Positions 8,634 to 17,568 are shown, counted from the first letter of the stretch. The stretch: 64,000 nucleotides of DNA from Amycolatopsis aidingensis (GCF_018885265.1 NZ_CP076538.1:1834001-1898000), one strand, 5' to 3'. The notes: generated by a model not told the origin, from the sequence alone. Numbers and translations are program-made.

Positions 8634-9407
8634 ATGGGCGAGTACGAGCACCTGCTGCTGAAACGGGACGGCGACACCGTCACCATCACGATGAACCGGC
8701 CGGGGCGGCGTAACTCGCTGTCCGCCGAGCACCTTGGCGAGCTGCTCGCCGCGTTCCGGGAGACCGCCGAGACCGATGCCACCGGCGTCGTGCTCGCCGG
8801 TGCCGGGCCGGTGTTCTCCGCCGGGCACGACTTCGCCGACGTGGCCGCGCGGGACCTGATGCAGGTGCGCGAGTTGCTGCGGCTGTGCACCGAGCTGATG
8901 CGCACCGTCCAGTCGGTGCCGCAGGTGGTGCTGGCCAGGGTGCACGGGCTGGCCACGGCGGCTGGCTGCCAGCTGGTGGCCTCCTGCGATCTGGCGGTGG
9001 CCGGCGAGTCGGCGGGTTTCGCGCTGCCCGGGGGCAAGGGCGGCTGGTTCTGCCACACCCCCGCCGTCCCGGTCGCCAGGTCGGTCGGGCGGAAGCGGCT
9101 GATGGAGCTCGCGCTGACCGGCGAGGCCATCGACGCGGCAACGGCGCTGGACTGGGGCCTGGTGAACCGGGTGGTCCCGGACGGCGAGCTCGACCAGGCC
9201 GTCGCCGACCTGCTGGGCCGGGCCGCCCGGGGCAGCAGGGCGAGCAAGGCGCTCGGCAAGCAGACCCTGTACGCCCAGCTGGACCGGCCGGAGTCCGATG
9301 CCTACGCCATCGCGCTGGAGGTCATGGCCTCGGCCGCACAGCTGCCCGGCGCCCGCGAGGGCATGGCCGCCTTCCTGGAAAAGCGCACCCCATCCTGGCC
9401 CGACTGA
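8634..9407 (+). CDS. Enoyl-CoA hydratase/isomerase family protein
   Basis: 257 aa from ATG 8634. Crotonase fold: TITMNRPGRRNSLS in the first strand, GAGPVFSAGHDFAD forming the first oxyanion-hole loop, and the second oxyanion-hole loop LATAAGCQLVASCDLAVA. The usual catalytic Glu pair of E. coli-type hydratases is not obvious (AAGCQLVAS), as in the ECHDC3-like subgroup, so the chemistry (hydratase, isomerase or hydrolase) is uncertain. It is convergent with the Nudix gene and 31 bp after ehuA. Confidence 0.8.
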   Translation: MGEYEHLLLKRDGDTVTITMNRPGRRNSLSAEHLGELLAAFRETAETDATGVVLAGAGPVFSAGHDFADVAARDLMQVRELLRLCTELMRTVQSVPQVVLARVHGLATAAGCQLVASCDLAVAGESAGFALPGGKGGWFCHTPAVPVARSVGRKRLMELALTGEAIDAATALDWGLVNRVVPDGELDQAVADLLGRAARGSRASKALGKQTLYAQLDRPESDAYAIALEVMASAAQLPGAREGMAAFLEKRTPSWPD

Positions 9408-9424
9408 CTGCCATGAGCGGGCCA
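9396..9424. terminator. Short inverted repeat at a convergent gene junction
   Basis: TGGCCCG (9396-9402) and CGGGCCA (9418-9424) form a 7-bp perfect stem with a 15-base loop, spanning the end of the enoyl-CoA hydratase gene and the start of the gap before the convergent Nudix gene. Position and symmetry fit a bidirectional terminator, but there is no U-tract. Confidence 0.3.
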
Positions 9425-9425
9425 C

Positions 9426-9974
9426 TCACAGCGGTTGGCTGCCCTGGTGCAGGAGCAGCAGGAAGTAGGCGGCGAGGGACTGGGAGTCGGTGATCTCGCC
9501 CTTGCGCGCCATGGCCTCGAACTCGGCGCGGTCGAACCAGGCCATGCGCATGTCCTGCTCCTCCTGCTCCCGCTCCGGCTCGCCTGCCTCGAGGTCGGTG
9601 GCCAGGAAGGCGTGGCCGCGCTGGCTGCTCAGCCCTGGGGCCACGTCCAGCTTGCCGAGGTCGACGATGGAACCGGCGCGCAGCCCGGTTTCCTCGCGTA
9701 GCTCCCGCGCGGCCAGTTCGGGTACGGGGACGTCGGCGAGCTCCGGCGCGGTGCCCTGCGGGAACTCCCACCGCCGCAGCCCGAGCGGGTAGCGGAACTG
9801 CTCCACAAGGCACAGCCGGTCCCCGTCCAGGGGAATGATCAGCGCGTAGGTCGGCTTGTCGACAAAGGAGTAGATGCCGGGAGAGCCGTCCGGTCGGCGA
9901 ATGTCGTCCTCGCGCAGGGTCATCCAGTTGTTGCGGTAGACCTCGCGGGAGCCGATGCGTTCGATGCGATGCAC
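9426..9974 (-). CDS. Nudix hydrolase (ADP-ribose pyrophosphatase-like)
   Basis: About 182 aa from a GTG at 9974 ([15 protein letters not shown]); the frame is open to 10028 and the longer start cannot be excluded. The core has FPQGTAPE and [16 protein letters not shown], matching the Nudix box GX5EX7REUXEEXGU, and a downstream [15 protein letters not shown] strand as in NudF/ADP-ribose pyrophosphatases. It probably hydrolyses a nucleoside diphosphate linked to another moiety; the substrate is unproven. Divergent from nucS. Confidence 0.85.
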   Translation of the reverse strand: MHRIERIGSREVYRNNWMTLREDDIRRPDGSPGIYSFVDKPTYALIIPLDGDRLCLVEQFRYPLGLRRWEFPQGTAPELADVPVPELAARELREETGLRAGSIVDLGKLDVAPGLSSQRGHAFLATDLEAGEPEREQEEQDMRMAWFDRAEFEAMARKGEITDSQSLAAYFLLLLHQGSQPL

Positions 9975-10083
9975 CTCGTCAGTATGTCGTTCATGGAGGT
10001 TGCCGCGGGATGTGCGGGAGCGGAACACCCGCCGTCCTACCCTTCGCTCCGGCCGGTGTGGCCGTCGCCTAGTCTCAACGACC

Positions 10084-10743
10084 GTGCGTTTAGTAATCGC
10101 CCGGTGCCAGGTCGACTACGCCGGCAGGCTCACAGCCCATTTGCCGATGGCCACCAGGCTGCTTCTGGTCAAGGCCGACGGGTCGGTGTCGGTGCACTCC
10201 GACGACCGTGCCTACAAGCCGCTGAACTGGATGAGCCCTCCGTGCTGGCTGATCGAGGACGGCAACCTGTGGATCGTCGAGAACAAGTCCGGCGAGAAAC
10301 TGGTGATCAGCATCGAGGAGGTGCTGGAGGACGTCTCGCACGAGCTCGGCGCCGAGCCCGGCCTGGTCAAGGACGGGGTCGAGGCGCATCTGCAGGAGCT
10401 GTTGGCCGAGCACATCCAGACCCTCGGCGAGGGGTACTCGCTGGTGCGCAGGGAGTACCCGACCGCGATCGGCCCGGTGGACATCATGGCAAGGGATGCC
10501 GAGGGCGCCTCGGTCGCGGTGGAGATCAAGCGGCGCGGCGAGATCGACGGGGTGGAGCAGCTGACCCGCTATCTCGAACTGCTCAACCGGGACCCGCTGC
10601 TGGCCCCGGTGCACGGCGTCTTCGCGGCGCAGTTGATCAAGCCGCAGGCGCGCACGCTGGCCGAGGACCGCGGGATCCGGTGCGTCACCCTCGACTACGA
10701 CGCCCTGCGCGGTATCGAACCGGACGAGTTCCGCCTCTTCTAG
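10084..10743 (+). CDS. nucS: Endonuclease NucS (non-canonical mismatch repair)
   Basis: 219 aa from GTG 10084, whose product begins [21 protein letters not shown] like mycobacterial NucS; the frame continues upstream without support. The N-terminal DNA-binding domain is followed by the RecB-like nuclease core ([36 protein letters not shown]) carrying the Asp and Glu-x-Lys catalytic motif. NucS is the mismatch-dependent double-strand endonuclease of actinobacteria that lack MutS/MutL, recruited to the beta clamp through its C-terminal tail. Its stop codon is followed within 11 bases by the first 21-bp repeat cluster. Confidence 0.95.
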   Translation: MRLVIARCQVDYAGRLTAHLPMATRLLLVKADGSVSVHSDDRAYKPLNWMSPPCWLIEDGNLWIVENKSGEKLVISIEEVLEDVSHELGAEPGLVKDGVEAHLQELLAEHIQTLGEGYSLVRREYPTAIGPVDIMARDAEGASVAVEIKRRGEIDGVEQLTRYLELLNRDPLLAPVHGVFAAQLIKPQARTLAEDRGIRCVTLDYDALRGIEPDEFRLF

Positions 10744-10753
10744 ACGCGAAACG

Positions 10754-10858
10754 CAAACTCGACTACGCGAACGGCAAACTCGGCTACGCCGACGGCCAAC
10801 TCGTGCGCGTGGCGAGCAAACTCGTGCGCGTGGCGAGCAAACACGCCGAGCGGGTGAT
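10754..10858 (+). repeat. 21-bp tandem repeat cluster A (four full units plus a partial)
   Basis: Units start at 10754, 10775, 10796 and 10817, each exactly 21 bp, with a degenerate fifth at 10838. The fourth unit reads caaactcgtgcgcgtggcga plus g; earlier units diverge in the middle (gactacgcgaac, ggctacgccgac). The cluster begins 11 bases after the nucS stop. The same unit occurs at 31.17 kb and 42.51 kb. Confidence 0.9.
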
Positions 10859-10889
10859 CTTTGCGCGCTCGGCGGGCGAGTCATGTCAA

Positions 10890-10932
10890 GACAGGACAAC
10901 ATCGGCCCGGGTGCGTTCACGGGTGTCCTGTC
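10890..10932. repeat. 9-bp inverted repeat upstream of the symporter gene
   Basis: GACAGGACA (10890-10898) and TGTCCTGTC (10924-10932) are perfect inverted copies separated by 25 bases, about 75 bp before the symporter start. It could be an operator or a terminator for nucS; the sequence alone does not decide. Confidence 0.45.
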
Positions 10933-11006
10933 ATGCAGTAGTGTGCGCGGTCAGCTCGATTGTGGTGTTTGTTGTTGGATGATGTGCGACTCGGGAGGTG
11001 AGTCGG

Positions 11007-12707
11007 TTGCACGTGCTGGCCCAGGCTGACCTGCGCCTCGACGCGAACGCGGTCGACTACTTGCTACTGGCGTTCTATTTCGTCCTGGTGCTCGGCATCG
11101 GTTACCTTGCCCGGCGGCAGGTGTCCACCAGCCTGGACTTCTTCCTCTCCGGCCGGTCCCTGCCGGCCTGGGTGACCGGGCTGGCGTTCATCGCGGCGAA
11201 CCTCGGGGCCATCGAGGTCATGGGGATGTCCGCGAACGGGGCCCAGTACGGCATGCCGACCGCGCACTACTTCTGGATCGGCGCCGTGCCCGCGATGCTG
11301 TTCCTCGGCATCGTGATGATGCCGTTCTACTACGGCTCCAAGGTGCGCAGCGTTCCCGAGTTCATGCTGCGCCGGTTCGGCAGGCCCGCCCACCTCGTCA
11401 ACGGCATCAGCTTCGCCACGGCCCAGATCCTGATCGCGGGCGCGAACCTGTTCCTGCTGGCCAGCGTGGTGAACCTGCTGCTGGGCTGGCCGATCTGGGT
11501 GTCGGTGCTGCTGGCCGCGGTGATCGTGCTCGCCTACACCGCGCTCGGCGGGCTGTCCGCGGCGATCTACAACGAGGTGCTGCAGTTCTTCGTGATCGTG
11601 GCCGCGCTGCTGCCGCTCACCATCGTCGGGTTGTACAAGGTCGGCGGCTGGGACGGGCTGGTGGACAAGGTCACCGCGAGCCCCGGCGGCGCCGAGCAGC
11701 TCAGCTCCTGGCCAGGCAACCAGCTCACCGGGTTCGGCAGCAACTTCCTCTCCGTGCTCGGCCTGGTCTTCGGCCTCGGCTTCGTGCTGTCCTTCGGGTA
11801 CTGGACCACGAACTTCGTCGAGGTGCAGCGCGCGATGGCGTCCAAGAGCATGTCCGCGGCGCGGCGCACCCCGATCATCGGTGCCTTCCCGAAGATGCTG
11901 ATGCCGTTCATCGTGATCATCCCCGGCATGATCGCCGGAGTCACGGTCACCGAGCTGATGGGCGAGAACAAGGAGGCCCTGCTGGCCGGGCAGGCCTCGG
12001 GCAGCGGAGCGGACTTCAACGACGCCCTGCTGCTGCTCATGCGGGACCTGCTGCCCAACGGCATGCTCGGGATCGCGCTCGCCGGGCTGCTCGCCTCGTT
12101 CATGGCCGGGATGGCGGCCAACCTCAGCTCGTTCAACACGGTGTTCACCTACGACATCTGGCAGGCCTACCTGAAGAAGGGCCGCTCCGACGGGTACTAC
12201 CTGCGGATCGGACGGATCGTCACGGCCTGCGCCACCGTGCTGGCGATCGGGACGGCGTTCATCGCGTCCACCTACGCCAACCTGATGGACTACCTGCAGC
12301 AGCTGTTCTCCTTCTTCAACGCGCCGCTGTTCGCCACCTTCATCCTCGGTATGTTCTGGAAGCGGATGACGCCGACCGCGGGCTGGGTCGGTCTTGTCAC
12401 CGGTACCGCCTCGGCAGTCTGCGTGTTCATCCTCGCCGAGACCGGGGTATGGGACCTGCCGGGCCAGGGCGCTGCCTTCGTGGGCGCCGGGGCCGCCTTC
12501 GCGGTGGACATCGCGGTCAGCGTGGTGGTCTCCTACCGGACCACGCCGAAGCCGGTGGCCCAGCTGGCGGGGCTGGTCTACTCGGAGACGCCGAAGTCGA
12601 CCAGGACTCACTCGTCCACGGGCGAGGACGCGGGCTGGTACCGCAACCCCGGCCTGCTCGCGGGCATTGTGCTGGTCATCACCATCGCGCTGAACATCAT
12701 CTTCTAG
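11007..12707 (+). CDS. Sodium:solute symporter (SSS/SLC5 family)
   Basis: About 566 aa from TTG 11007, preferred because GGGAGG (10993-10998) sits 8 bases before it and directly overlaps the alternative GTG 10998. It has thirteen or so hydrophobic segments of the LeuT-fold SSS family. Motifs include SLDFFLSGRSLPAWVTGLAF and AANLGAIEVMGMSANGAQYG in TM1-2, a Na+-site region as in vSGLT, and ALGGLSAAIYNEVLQFFVI. Sequence style is nearer to SGLT-like than to PutP proteins. Substrate unknown. It is followed after 12 bases by a small two-helix membrane protein, probably co-transcribed. Confidence 0.88.
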   Translation: MHVLAQADLRLDANAVDYLLLAFYFVLVLGIGYLARRQVSTSLDFFLSGRSLPAWVTGLAFIAANLGAIEVMGMSANGAQYGMPTAHYFWIGAVPAMLFLGIVMMPFYYGSKVRSVPEFMLRRFGRPAHLVNGISFATAQILIAGANLFLLASVVNLLLGWPIWVSVLLAAVIVLAYTALGGLSAAIYNEVLQFFVIVAALLPLTIVGLYKVGGWDGLVDKVTASPGGAEQLSSWPGNQLTGFGSNFLSVLGLVFGLGFVLSFGYWTTNFVEVQRAMASKSMSAARRTPIIGAFPKMLMPFIVIIPGMIAGVTVTELMGENKEALLAGQASGSGADFNDALLLLMRDLLPNGMLGIALAGLLASFMAGMAANLSSFNTVFTYDIWQAYLKKGRSDGYYLRIGRIVTACATVLAIGTAFIASTYANLMDYLQQLFSFFNAPLFATFILGMFWKRMTPTAGWVGLVTGTASAVCVFILAETGVWDLPGQGAAFVGAGAAFAVDIAVSVVVSYRTTPKPVAQLAGLVYSETPKSTRTHSSTGEDAGWYRNPGLLAGIVLVITIALNIIF

Positions 12708-12719
12708 GAGGGGTGCGTC

Positions 12720-12992
12720 ATGGCGAACGAACCCAGGACCCGCCGCGCCGGTGCCTTCGACGTCCGGACGGTGATCGCCCTGCTGATGGGCGTCTACGGC
12801 GCGGTGCTCACCGTGATGGGGCTGGGGGTCACCACCGAGGAGGAGATCGCCAAGTCCGCGGGCGTGAACATCAACCTGTGGGCGGGCGTCGGGATGCTGT
12901 TGTTCGCGGCCTCGTTCGTGCTCTGGGTGAAGCTGCGCCCGCTGACCGTCCCGGAGCAGACCGAGGAGGACAGCTCGCCCGCAGGCGAATGA
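12720..12992 (+). CDS. Small two-helix membrane protein, partner of the symporter
   Basis: 90 aa with two predicted helices (TVIALLMGVYGAVLTVMGLGV and NLWAGVGMLLFAASFVLWVKL), a basic N-terminus and an acidic C-terminal tail. An AGGAGGGG ribosome site overlaps the symporter stop region, 5 bases before the ATG. Adjacency and spacing suggest it accompanies the symporter, as small subunits do for some SSS carriers; function not known. Confidence 0.75.
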   Translation: MANEPRTRRAGAFDVRTVIALLMGVYGAVLTVMGLGVTTEEEIAKSAGVNINLWAGVGMLLFAASFVLWVKLRPLTVPEQTEEDSSPAGE

Positions 12993-13030
12993 GCAGGTTG
13001 GCCGGACGCGACCGGAGCGGTGCCGCTACC

Positions 13031-14023
13031 GTGCAGGGCGTGCTTTCTCGCGTTCCCATCCGGTCCGGTCGCGGCCTGCTCCCACTGGGGGCCGCGCTCG
13101 CGCTGCTGCTGGCAGGCTGCGGCCCGGACCTCGGCAAGGTCAACTTCCAGCGCACCACGGTGCCCGCGGAGTCCGGCGGCGGGCAGGGGCAGGTGCCGAC
13201 CGGGCCGATCGACGATCCGGCGGTCACCGTGTCCGCACTGCGCACGGTGGACCCCTGCGGCCTGCTGACTCCCGAGCTGCTCGGCGAGCTGGGCACCCCC
13301 GGTGAGGTGAACGCCTCCGGCTGGGACGGCTGCAGCACCAGGATCACCGACGCGGGTGGCAAGCACATCCTGCTGTCCCTGCGGCTCGGTGAGTCGATCA
13401 GCGGCACCCGCACCGCGACCGGCAACGTCGAGGGCCTGCCACAGATCGAGAACAAACTGGACGAGACCAGTTGCTTCGTCACCGCCCAGACGTCCAAGGA
13501 GGACGGGCTGGGCATCACGGCGCAGGTCGACTACGAGGGCGGCGACCCGTGCGCACCCGGGCGTACCGCGTTGCGCAAGGTGATCCAGGCGATACACCAG
13601 GACCCGCCCCGGCTCGCCGAGGCCGAGGGGTCACTGGTCGGGGTCGATCCCTGCACCGGCATCGGGGACGAGCTGATCGCCGAGGTGCTGCCGGGTGAGG
13701 TGGAGCAGCGCAACGCCAACCTGCACACCTGCCGCTGGTCCGGATCCGGCCCGGAGGTGATGCTGCGGTTCCGGCTCGGCTACGCGCCCGATGACGGCAC
13801 CGAGGTCGACCTCGGTGGCGGGGTCACCGGCTACCAGAAGTCGCTGGCCAGCGGCGGCCAGTGCGCCGTGACCTGGATGCACCGCCCGCTCGATGACAAC
13901 CAGGGCGAACTGGCCGAGCTGGAGTACAGCAGCTACACGGCGCAGGAAGCCGATGGCGAGGATTCCTGTGCCAAGGCGGTGGACACGGCGAAGCAGGTGC
14001 TCGGTTCGCTGCCAGGAGCCTGA
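13031..14023 (+). CDS. DUF3558 family lipoprotein
   Basis: About 330 aa from GTG 13031 (GTG 13040 is also possible). Signal peptide GLLPLGAALALLLAGC ends in a lipobox with Cys, so the protein is lipid-anchored outside the membrane. The mature part carries two DUF3558-like modules, each starting with a DPC motif (LRTVDPCGLLTPELL and LVGVDPCTGIGDELI) and with conserved Cys residues likely forming disulfides. Function of the family is unknown. It lies between the symporter pair and dhaKLM; a second, shorter-range paralogue follows dhaM. Confidence 0.85.
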   Translation: MQGVLSRVPIRSGRGLLPLGAALALLLAGCGPDLGKVNFQRTTVPAESGGGQGQVPTGPIDDPAVTVSALRTVDPCGLLTPELLGELGTPGEVNASGWDGCSTRITDAGGKHILLSLRLGESISGTRTATGNVEGLPQIENKLDETSCFVTAQTSKEDGLGITAQVDYEGGDPCAPGRTALRKVIQAIHQDPPRLAEAEGSLVGVDPCTGIGDELIAEVLPGEVEQRNANLHTCRWSGSGPEVMLRFRLGYAPDDGTEVDLGGGVTGYQKSLASGGQCAVTWMHRPLDDNQGELAELEYSSYTAQEADGEDSCAKAVDTAKQVLGSLPGA

Positions 14024-14104
14024 GCGTCCATCCCGGCCGCGCGTGGCGCGAGCGCGCCGTGGAGGGTAGGAAGGGTCCGTCAGCTACCCGCGCTGGAGGG
14101 CCGT

Positions 14105-15106
14105 ATGAAGAAGATCATCAACGATCCGGCGGCGGTGGTCGCCGAATCGCTCGCCGGTCTCGCCGTTGCCCACGCCGACCTGGTACAGGTGCGGCAGGAT
14201 CCGGCCGTCGTGGTGCGCTCGGACGCCCCGGTGGCCGGGCGGGTGGCCGTGGTCTCCGGTGGCGGCTCGGGACACGAACCGCTGCACGGTGGTTTCGTCG
14301 GGCCGGGCATGCTGCACGCCGCGGTACCCGGCCCGGTGTTCACCTCGCCGACCCCGGATGCCGTGCAGGCCGCGATCTCGGCGACCACCGGCGCTGCCGG
14401 TGCCCTGCTGGTGGTGAAGAACTACACCGGGGATGTGCTCAACTTCGAGACCGCGGCCGAACTGGCCGCGGCCGAGGACCTTGACGTACGCAGCGTGGTG
14501 ATCGACGACGATGTCGCGGTGGCGGACTCCACCTTCACCGCGGGCAGGCGCGGGGTCGGCGGCACCGTGCTGCTGGAGAAGATCGTCGGCGCGGCGGCCG
14601 AGCGGGGCGACTCGCTGGACGCGGTGGAGGCACTGGCGCGCAAGGTGGTCGGCCAGGTGCGCTCGATCGGGGTCGCGCTCAGCGCGCCGGTGGTGCCGCA
14701 CGTCGGCGCGCCCAGCTTCGAGCTCGGCGCGGACGAGATCGAGTTCGGGATCGGGATCCACGGCGAACCCGGCCGGGAACGTATTCCGGCCGAGTCCGCG
14801 GACGCACTGGTGGACCGGATGCTCGGCGCGGTGCTGGAGGACCTGCCGTTCCAGCGCGGCGACGAGGTACTGCTGTTCACCAACTCGATGGGCGGCACTC
14901 CGCAGCTGGAGCTGTACCTCGCGCACGGGATCGCCGAGCGGCTGCTCGGGGAACGGGGGATCGTGGTGCGGCGCAGGCTGGTCGGCCCCTACGTCACCAG
15001 CCTCGAGATGCAGGGGATCAGCCTGACCCTGCTGAAGCTGGACGACGAGCTGACCGGGCTGTGGGACGCGCCGGTGCGCACAGCGGCACTGCGCTGGGGG
15101 GTCTGA
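14105..15106 (+). CDS. dhaK: Dihydroxyacetone kinase subunit DhaK
   Basis: 333 aa. It binds dihydroxyacetone covalently through an active-site His; the GGGSGHEPLHGGFVG motif and the later GTVLLEKIVGAAAERG and NSMGGTPQLELYL segments are diagnostic. ATG 14105 is the natural start of the family (MKKIINDP). With DhaL and DhaM it forms the PTS-dependent dihydroxyacetone kinase, in which phosphate comes from phosphoenolpyruvate rather than ATP. First gene of a tight operon (DhaL begins 2 bases after its stop). Confidence 0.95.
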   Translation: MKKIINDPAAVVAESLAGLAVAHADLVQVRQDPAVVVRSDAPVAGRVAVVSGGGSGHEPLHGGFVGPGMLHAAVPGPVFTSPTPDAVQAAISATTGAAGALLVVKNYTGDVLNFETAAELAAAEDLDVRSVVIDDDVAVADSTFTAGRRGVGGTVLLEKIVGAAAERGDSLDAVEALARKVVGQVRSIGVALSAPVVPHVGAPSFELGADEIEFGIGIHGEPGRERIPAESADALVDRMLGAVLEDLPFQRGDEVLLFTNSMGGTPQLELYLAHGIAERLLGERGIVVRRRLVGPYVTSLEMQGISLTLLKLDDELTGLWDAPVRTAALRWGV

Positions 15107-15108
15107 CC

Positions 15109-15738
15109 ATGGGATGCACGGCAAGCGATGTGGCCGGGGCGCTGCGCGCCGCATCCGAAGTGGTCACCGAGTATCGGGACGAGCTGGTCGAACTGGACCG
15201 GGTGATCGGGGACGCCGACCACGGGGAGAACCTGCAACGCGGGTTCGCCGCGGTCGTGTCCACTCTGGACACCGCAGTGCCGGAGACGCCGGGCGCGGTG
15301 CTGAAGGTCGCGGCGACCACGCTCATCTCCAAGGTCGGTGGTGCGGCGGGACCGTTGTACGGAACGGGGTTTCTGCGTGCCGCGACCGCGCTCGCCGACC
15401 GGTCCGAACTGGACGCTGCCGGGGTGGCCGAGGCTCTGCGCGCCGGCCTGGACGGGGTGCGGGCACGGGGGAAGGCCGAGCAGGGCGACGCGACCATGGT
15501 GGACGCGCTGATCCCGGCGGTGGAGGCCGCGCAGCGGGCGGCCGAGGCGGGCAGCGGGGTCGCCGAGGTGCTTTCCGCCGCCGCGGACGCCGCGGACAAG
15601 GGGGCCGAGTCCACCGTGCCGCTGGTAGCCCGCAAGGGCCGCGCCTCCTACCTGGGCGAGCGCAGCGCGGGACATCTGGACCCCGGTGCCAGGTCCACCG
15701 CCCTGCTGCTGCGCGCCATGGCAGGGGCGGCGCGGTGA
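15109..15738 (+). CDS. dhaL: Dihydroxyacetone kinase ADP-binding subunit DhaL
   Basis: 209 aa from ATG 15109, matching the family start. DhaL holds a permanently bound ADP that DhaM re-phosphorylates; the Mg/ADP-binding segment LDRVIGDADHGENLQRGF and the GGAAGPLYGTGF loop are clear. The stop codon overlaps the GTG start of dhaM (GTGA), so translation is coupled. Confidence 0.95.
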   Translation: MGCTASDVAGALRAASEVVTEYRDELVELDRVIGDADHGENLQRGFAAVVSTLDTAVPETPGAVLKVAATTLISKVGGAAGPLYGTGFLRAATALADRSELDAAGVAEALRAGLDGVRARGKAEQGDATMVDALIPAVEAAQRAAEAGSGVAEVLSAAADAADKGAESTVPLVARKGRASYLGERSAGHLDPGARSTALLLRAMAGAAR

Positions 15739-16415
15739 AGGTCGCGTTGGTGTTGGTCGCGCACAGCGCGAAACTGGCGGAAGGACTCGCCGAGCTCGCC
15801 GGGCAGATGGCACCCGAGGTCACCGTGCTGCCCGCGGGCGGCCTGCCGGGTGGCGGGCTCGGCACCGACTACGACTCGGTGGTCGCCGCCGTGCAGCGGG
15901 CCGACTCCGGTGCTGGGGTAGTGCTGCTCTACGACCTCGGCAGCGCGCAGATGACCGCCGAACTCGCCGTGGAGTCGCTGCCGGAGGAGGGCACGGCCGT
16001 GGTCGCCGACGCGCCGTTCGTCGAGGGCGCGGTGGCCGCGGCGGTCGCCGCGCAGGGCGGTTCGACCAGGGACCAGGTGCTGGCGGCCGCCGCCGCGGCC
16101 GGAGCGCCCGCCGAGCCGGCCGCGGTCCCCGCCGAGCCGGACGGCCAGGACACCCGGCAGGCGGAGCTGACCCTGCGCAACGAGGTGGGGTTGCACGCCC
16201 GCCCGGCCGCGCTGCTGGCACGGGGCGTGGCCGACCTGGACGCCCAGGTACGGATCCGGATGGGCGGTACGGAGGTGGACGCGCACAGCGTGCTCGCCCT
16301 GATGTCGCTCGGCGCTCGGCAGGGCGACCGGATCGAGGTACTCGCCAGCGGGCGGCAGGCGCAGGAGGCGCTGGAGCGCATCACCTCCCTGGTGGAACGC
16401 GACTTCGAGGAATGA
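15735..16415 (+). CDS. dhaM: PTS-type phosphotransferase subunit DhaM with fused HPr domain
   Basis: 226 aa from GTG 15735, which overlaps the dhaL stop. Residues 1-130 form the EIIA-mannose-like domain (VALVLVAHSAKLAEGL, phospho-His near residue 10; VLLYDLGSAQMTAELA). An Ala/Pro linker leads to an HPr domain with the NEVGLHARPAALLARG active site, phospho-His near residue 154. The third domain (EI-like) of E. coli DhaM is absent, so it needs general Enzyme I encoded elsewhere. It passes phosphate to the DhaL-bound ADP. Confidence 0.92.
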   Translation: MKVALVLVAHSAKLAEGLAELAGQMAPEVTVLPAGGLPGGGLGTDYDSVVAAVQRADSGAGVVLLYDLGSAQMTAELAVESLPEEGTAVVADAPFVEGAVAAAVAAQGGSTRDQVLAAAAAAGAPAEPAAVPAEPDGQDTRQAELTLRNEVGLHARPAALLARGVADLDAQVRIRMGGTEVDAHSVLALMSLGARQGDRIEVLASGRQAQEALERITSLVERDFEE

Positions 16416-16453
16416 CCCGTGGCCGCCCGGCCACACCGTTAGGGTGGCTGGTC

Positions 16454-17440
16454 ATGACGGCTCGAGGGGTGCGGCGGGCAGCCGCGGTACTGGCGGTGGG
16501 TGTGCTCGGCGTGCTCGGTGGATGCGCAGGGGACGTCACCGGCAGTGCCGTGCCGGAGCCGGAGGAGCAGCCGCTGACCGTGGCCTCCTTCGGCGATCTG
16601 CGCACGCTCGATCCCTGTGGCCTCGCCCGGCCCGCGGCGTTCGCGGCACACGGGCAGGCCCGCCCGCTGCCCCGCCGGTCCTTCGACGAGTGCCTGGTTG
16701 CGGTCACCATCGGACAGGACAATGTGGAGGTCGAGTACGGGCTGCTGCGCCAGCTTGCCGCGCTGCCGGACCAGGGCAGGGAGATCGGCACCCTGTCCCG
16801 CGGGGTGCGGGTGCTGGAGACCGCGTCCGACGAGCGTTCCTGCGAGCGGCACCTTGTGCTGGCCGACGATATCGCGATCTCGGTGTTCGCCCAGCGCCAG
16901 GAACCGGACGCCGAGGTGAGCGCGGAGCAGATCTGCGCCGTCGCCAAGGCAGGGGTGGACGCGATCTTCGAGACCGTGCAGGCAGGCAGTGCCCCGCACT
17001 GGGACCCGCCGCACAACTCGCTGGCCCGGCTTTCGGCCTGTTCGGCGCTGCCCACCGACGAGGTGCTCGGGCTGCTCGGCCGCGCCTCCGCGGAGGAGGT
17101 CACCCTGTTCCCCGCGGAGCACCAGTGCATCTGGGGGCTGCCGGGCGGCGAGACGCCGAACGCGCAGCTGGACTTCGTGGTCAGCGCGGAGCAGGGGGCG
17201 ACCGACGACGCCGCCGTGGAGCGGATCGCGGGCCGGTCCACCACGGTGGATCCGACCGGGACCGACACGCTGCGCGTGTGCACCATCCGCACCGAGCACA
17301 TCGAGTTCAGCCAGGCCATCGAGGGGGAGCGGGAGTACGCCGTGGTCCGGACGCTGTTCCCGGCCGAAACCGGCACCGACCCGTGCGAGGTCGGCAGGAA
17401 GCTGGCCGAGCTGGCCTGGCCGGCATTACCACCGCGGTGA
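16454..17440 (+). CDS. DUF3558 family lipoprotein
   Basis: 328 aa from ATG 16454; the frame is open far upstream but only this start gives a signal peptide. RRAAAVLAVGVLGVLGGC is a lipoprotein signal with Cys acylation site. Two DUF3558-like segments follow (LRTLDPCGLARPAAF, then SLARLSACSALPTDEVLGLLG) with paired Cys residues. It is paralogous in layout to the lipoprotein before dhaK. Function unknown; it starts 38 bp after dhaM and may be co-transcribed. Confidence 0.82.
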   Translation: MTARGVRRAAAVLAVGVLGVLGGCAGDVTGSAVPEPEEQPLTVASFGDLRTLDPCGLARPAAFAAHGQARPLPRRSFDECLVAVTIGQDNVEVEYGLLRQLAALPDQGREIGTLSRGVRVLETASDERSCERHLVLADDIAISVFAQRQEPDAEVSAEQICAVAKAGVDAIFETVQAGSAPHWDPPHNSLARLSACSALPTDEVLGLLGRASAEEVTLFPAEHQCIWGLPGGETPNAQLDFVVSAEQGATDDAAVERIAGRSTTVDPTGTDTLRVCTIRTEHIEFSQAIEGEREYAVVRTLFPAETGTDPCEVGRKLAELAWPALPPR

Positions 17441-17568
17441 GTGTTTCCGCGGCCTTGACCGTCCGCTGATCGTCACTTACTCGATTCTGTTCGGTGACCG
17501 ATCGTGATCATGGCCCACACATGGCACCATCAGACGTTCTACTAGCCGGTAACTTGTGGAGGTCGGCC

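Noticed and set aside
10754..10858. CRISPR array
   Set aside because: The units are contiguous tandem copies of 21 bp with no unique spacers, and there are no cas genes nearby.
11064..12611. A 515-codon minus-strand open frame over the symporter
   Set aside because: Charge-rich repetitive product complementary to a clear membrane transporter; a codon-bias artefact.
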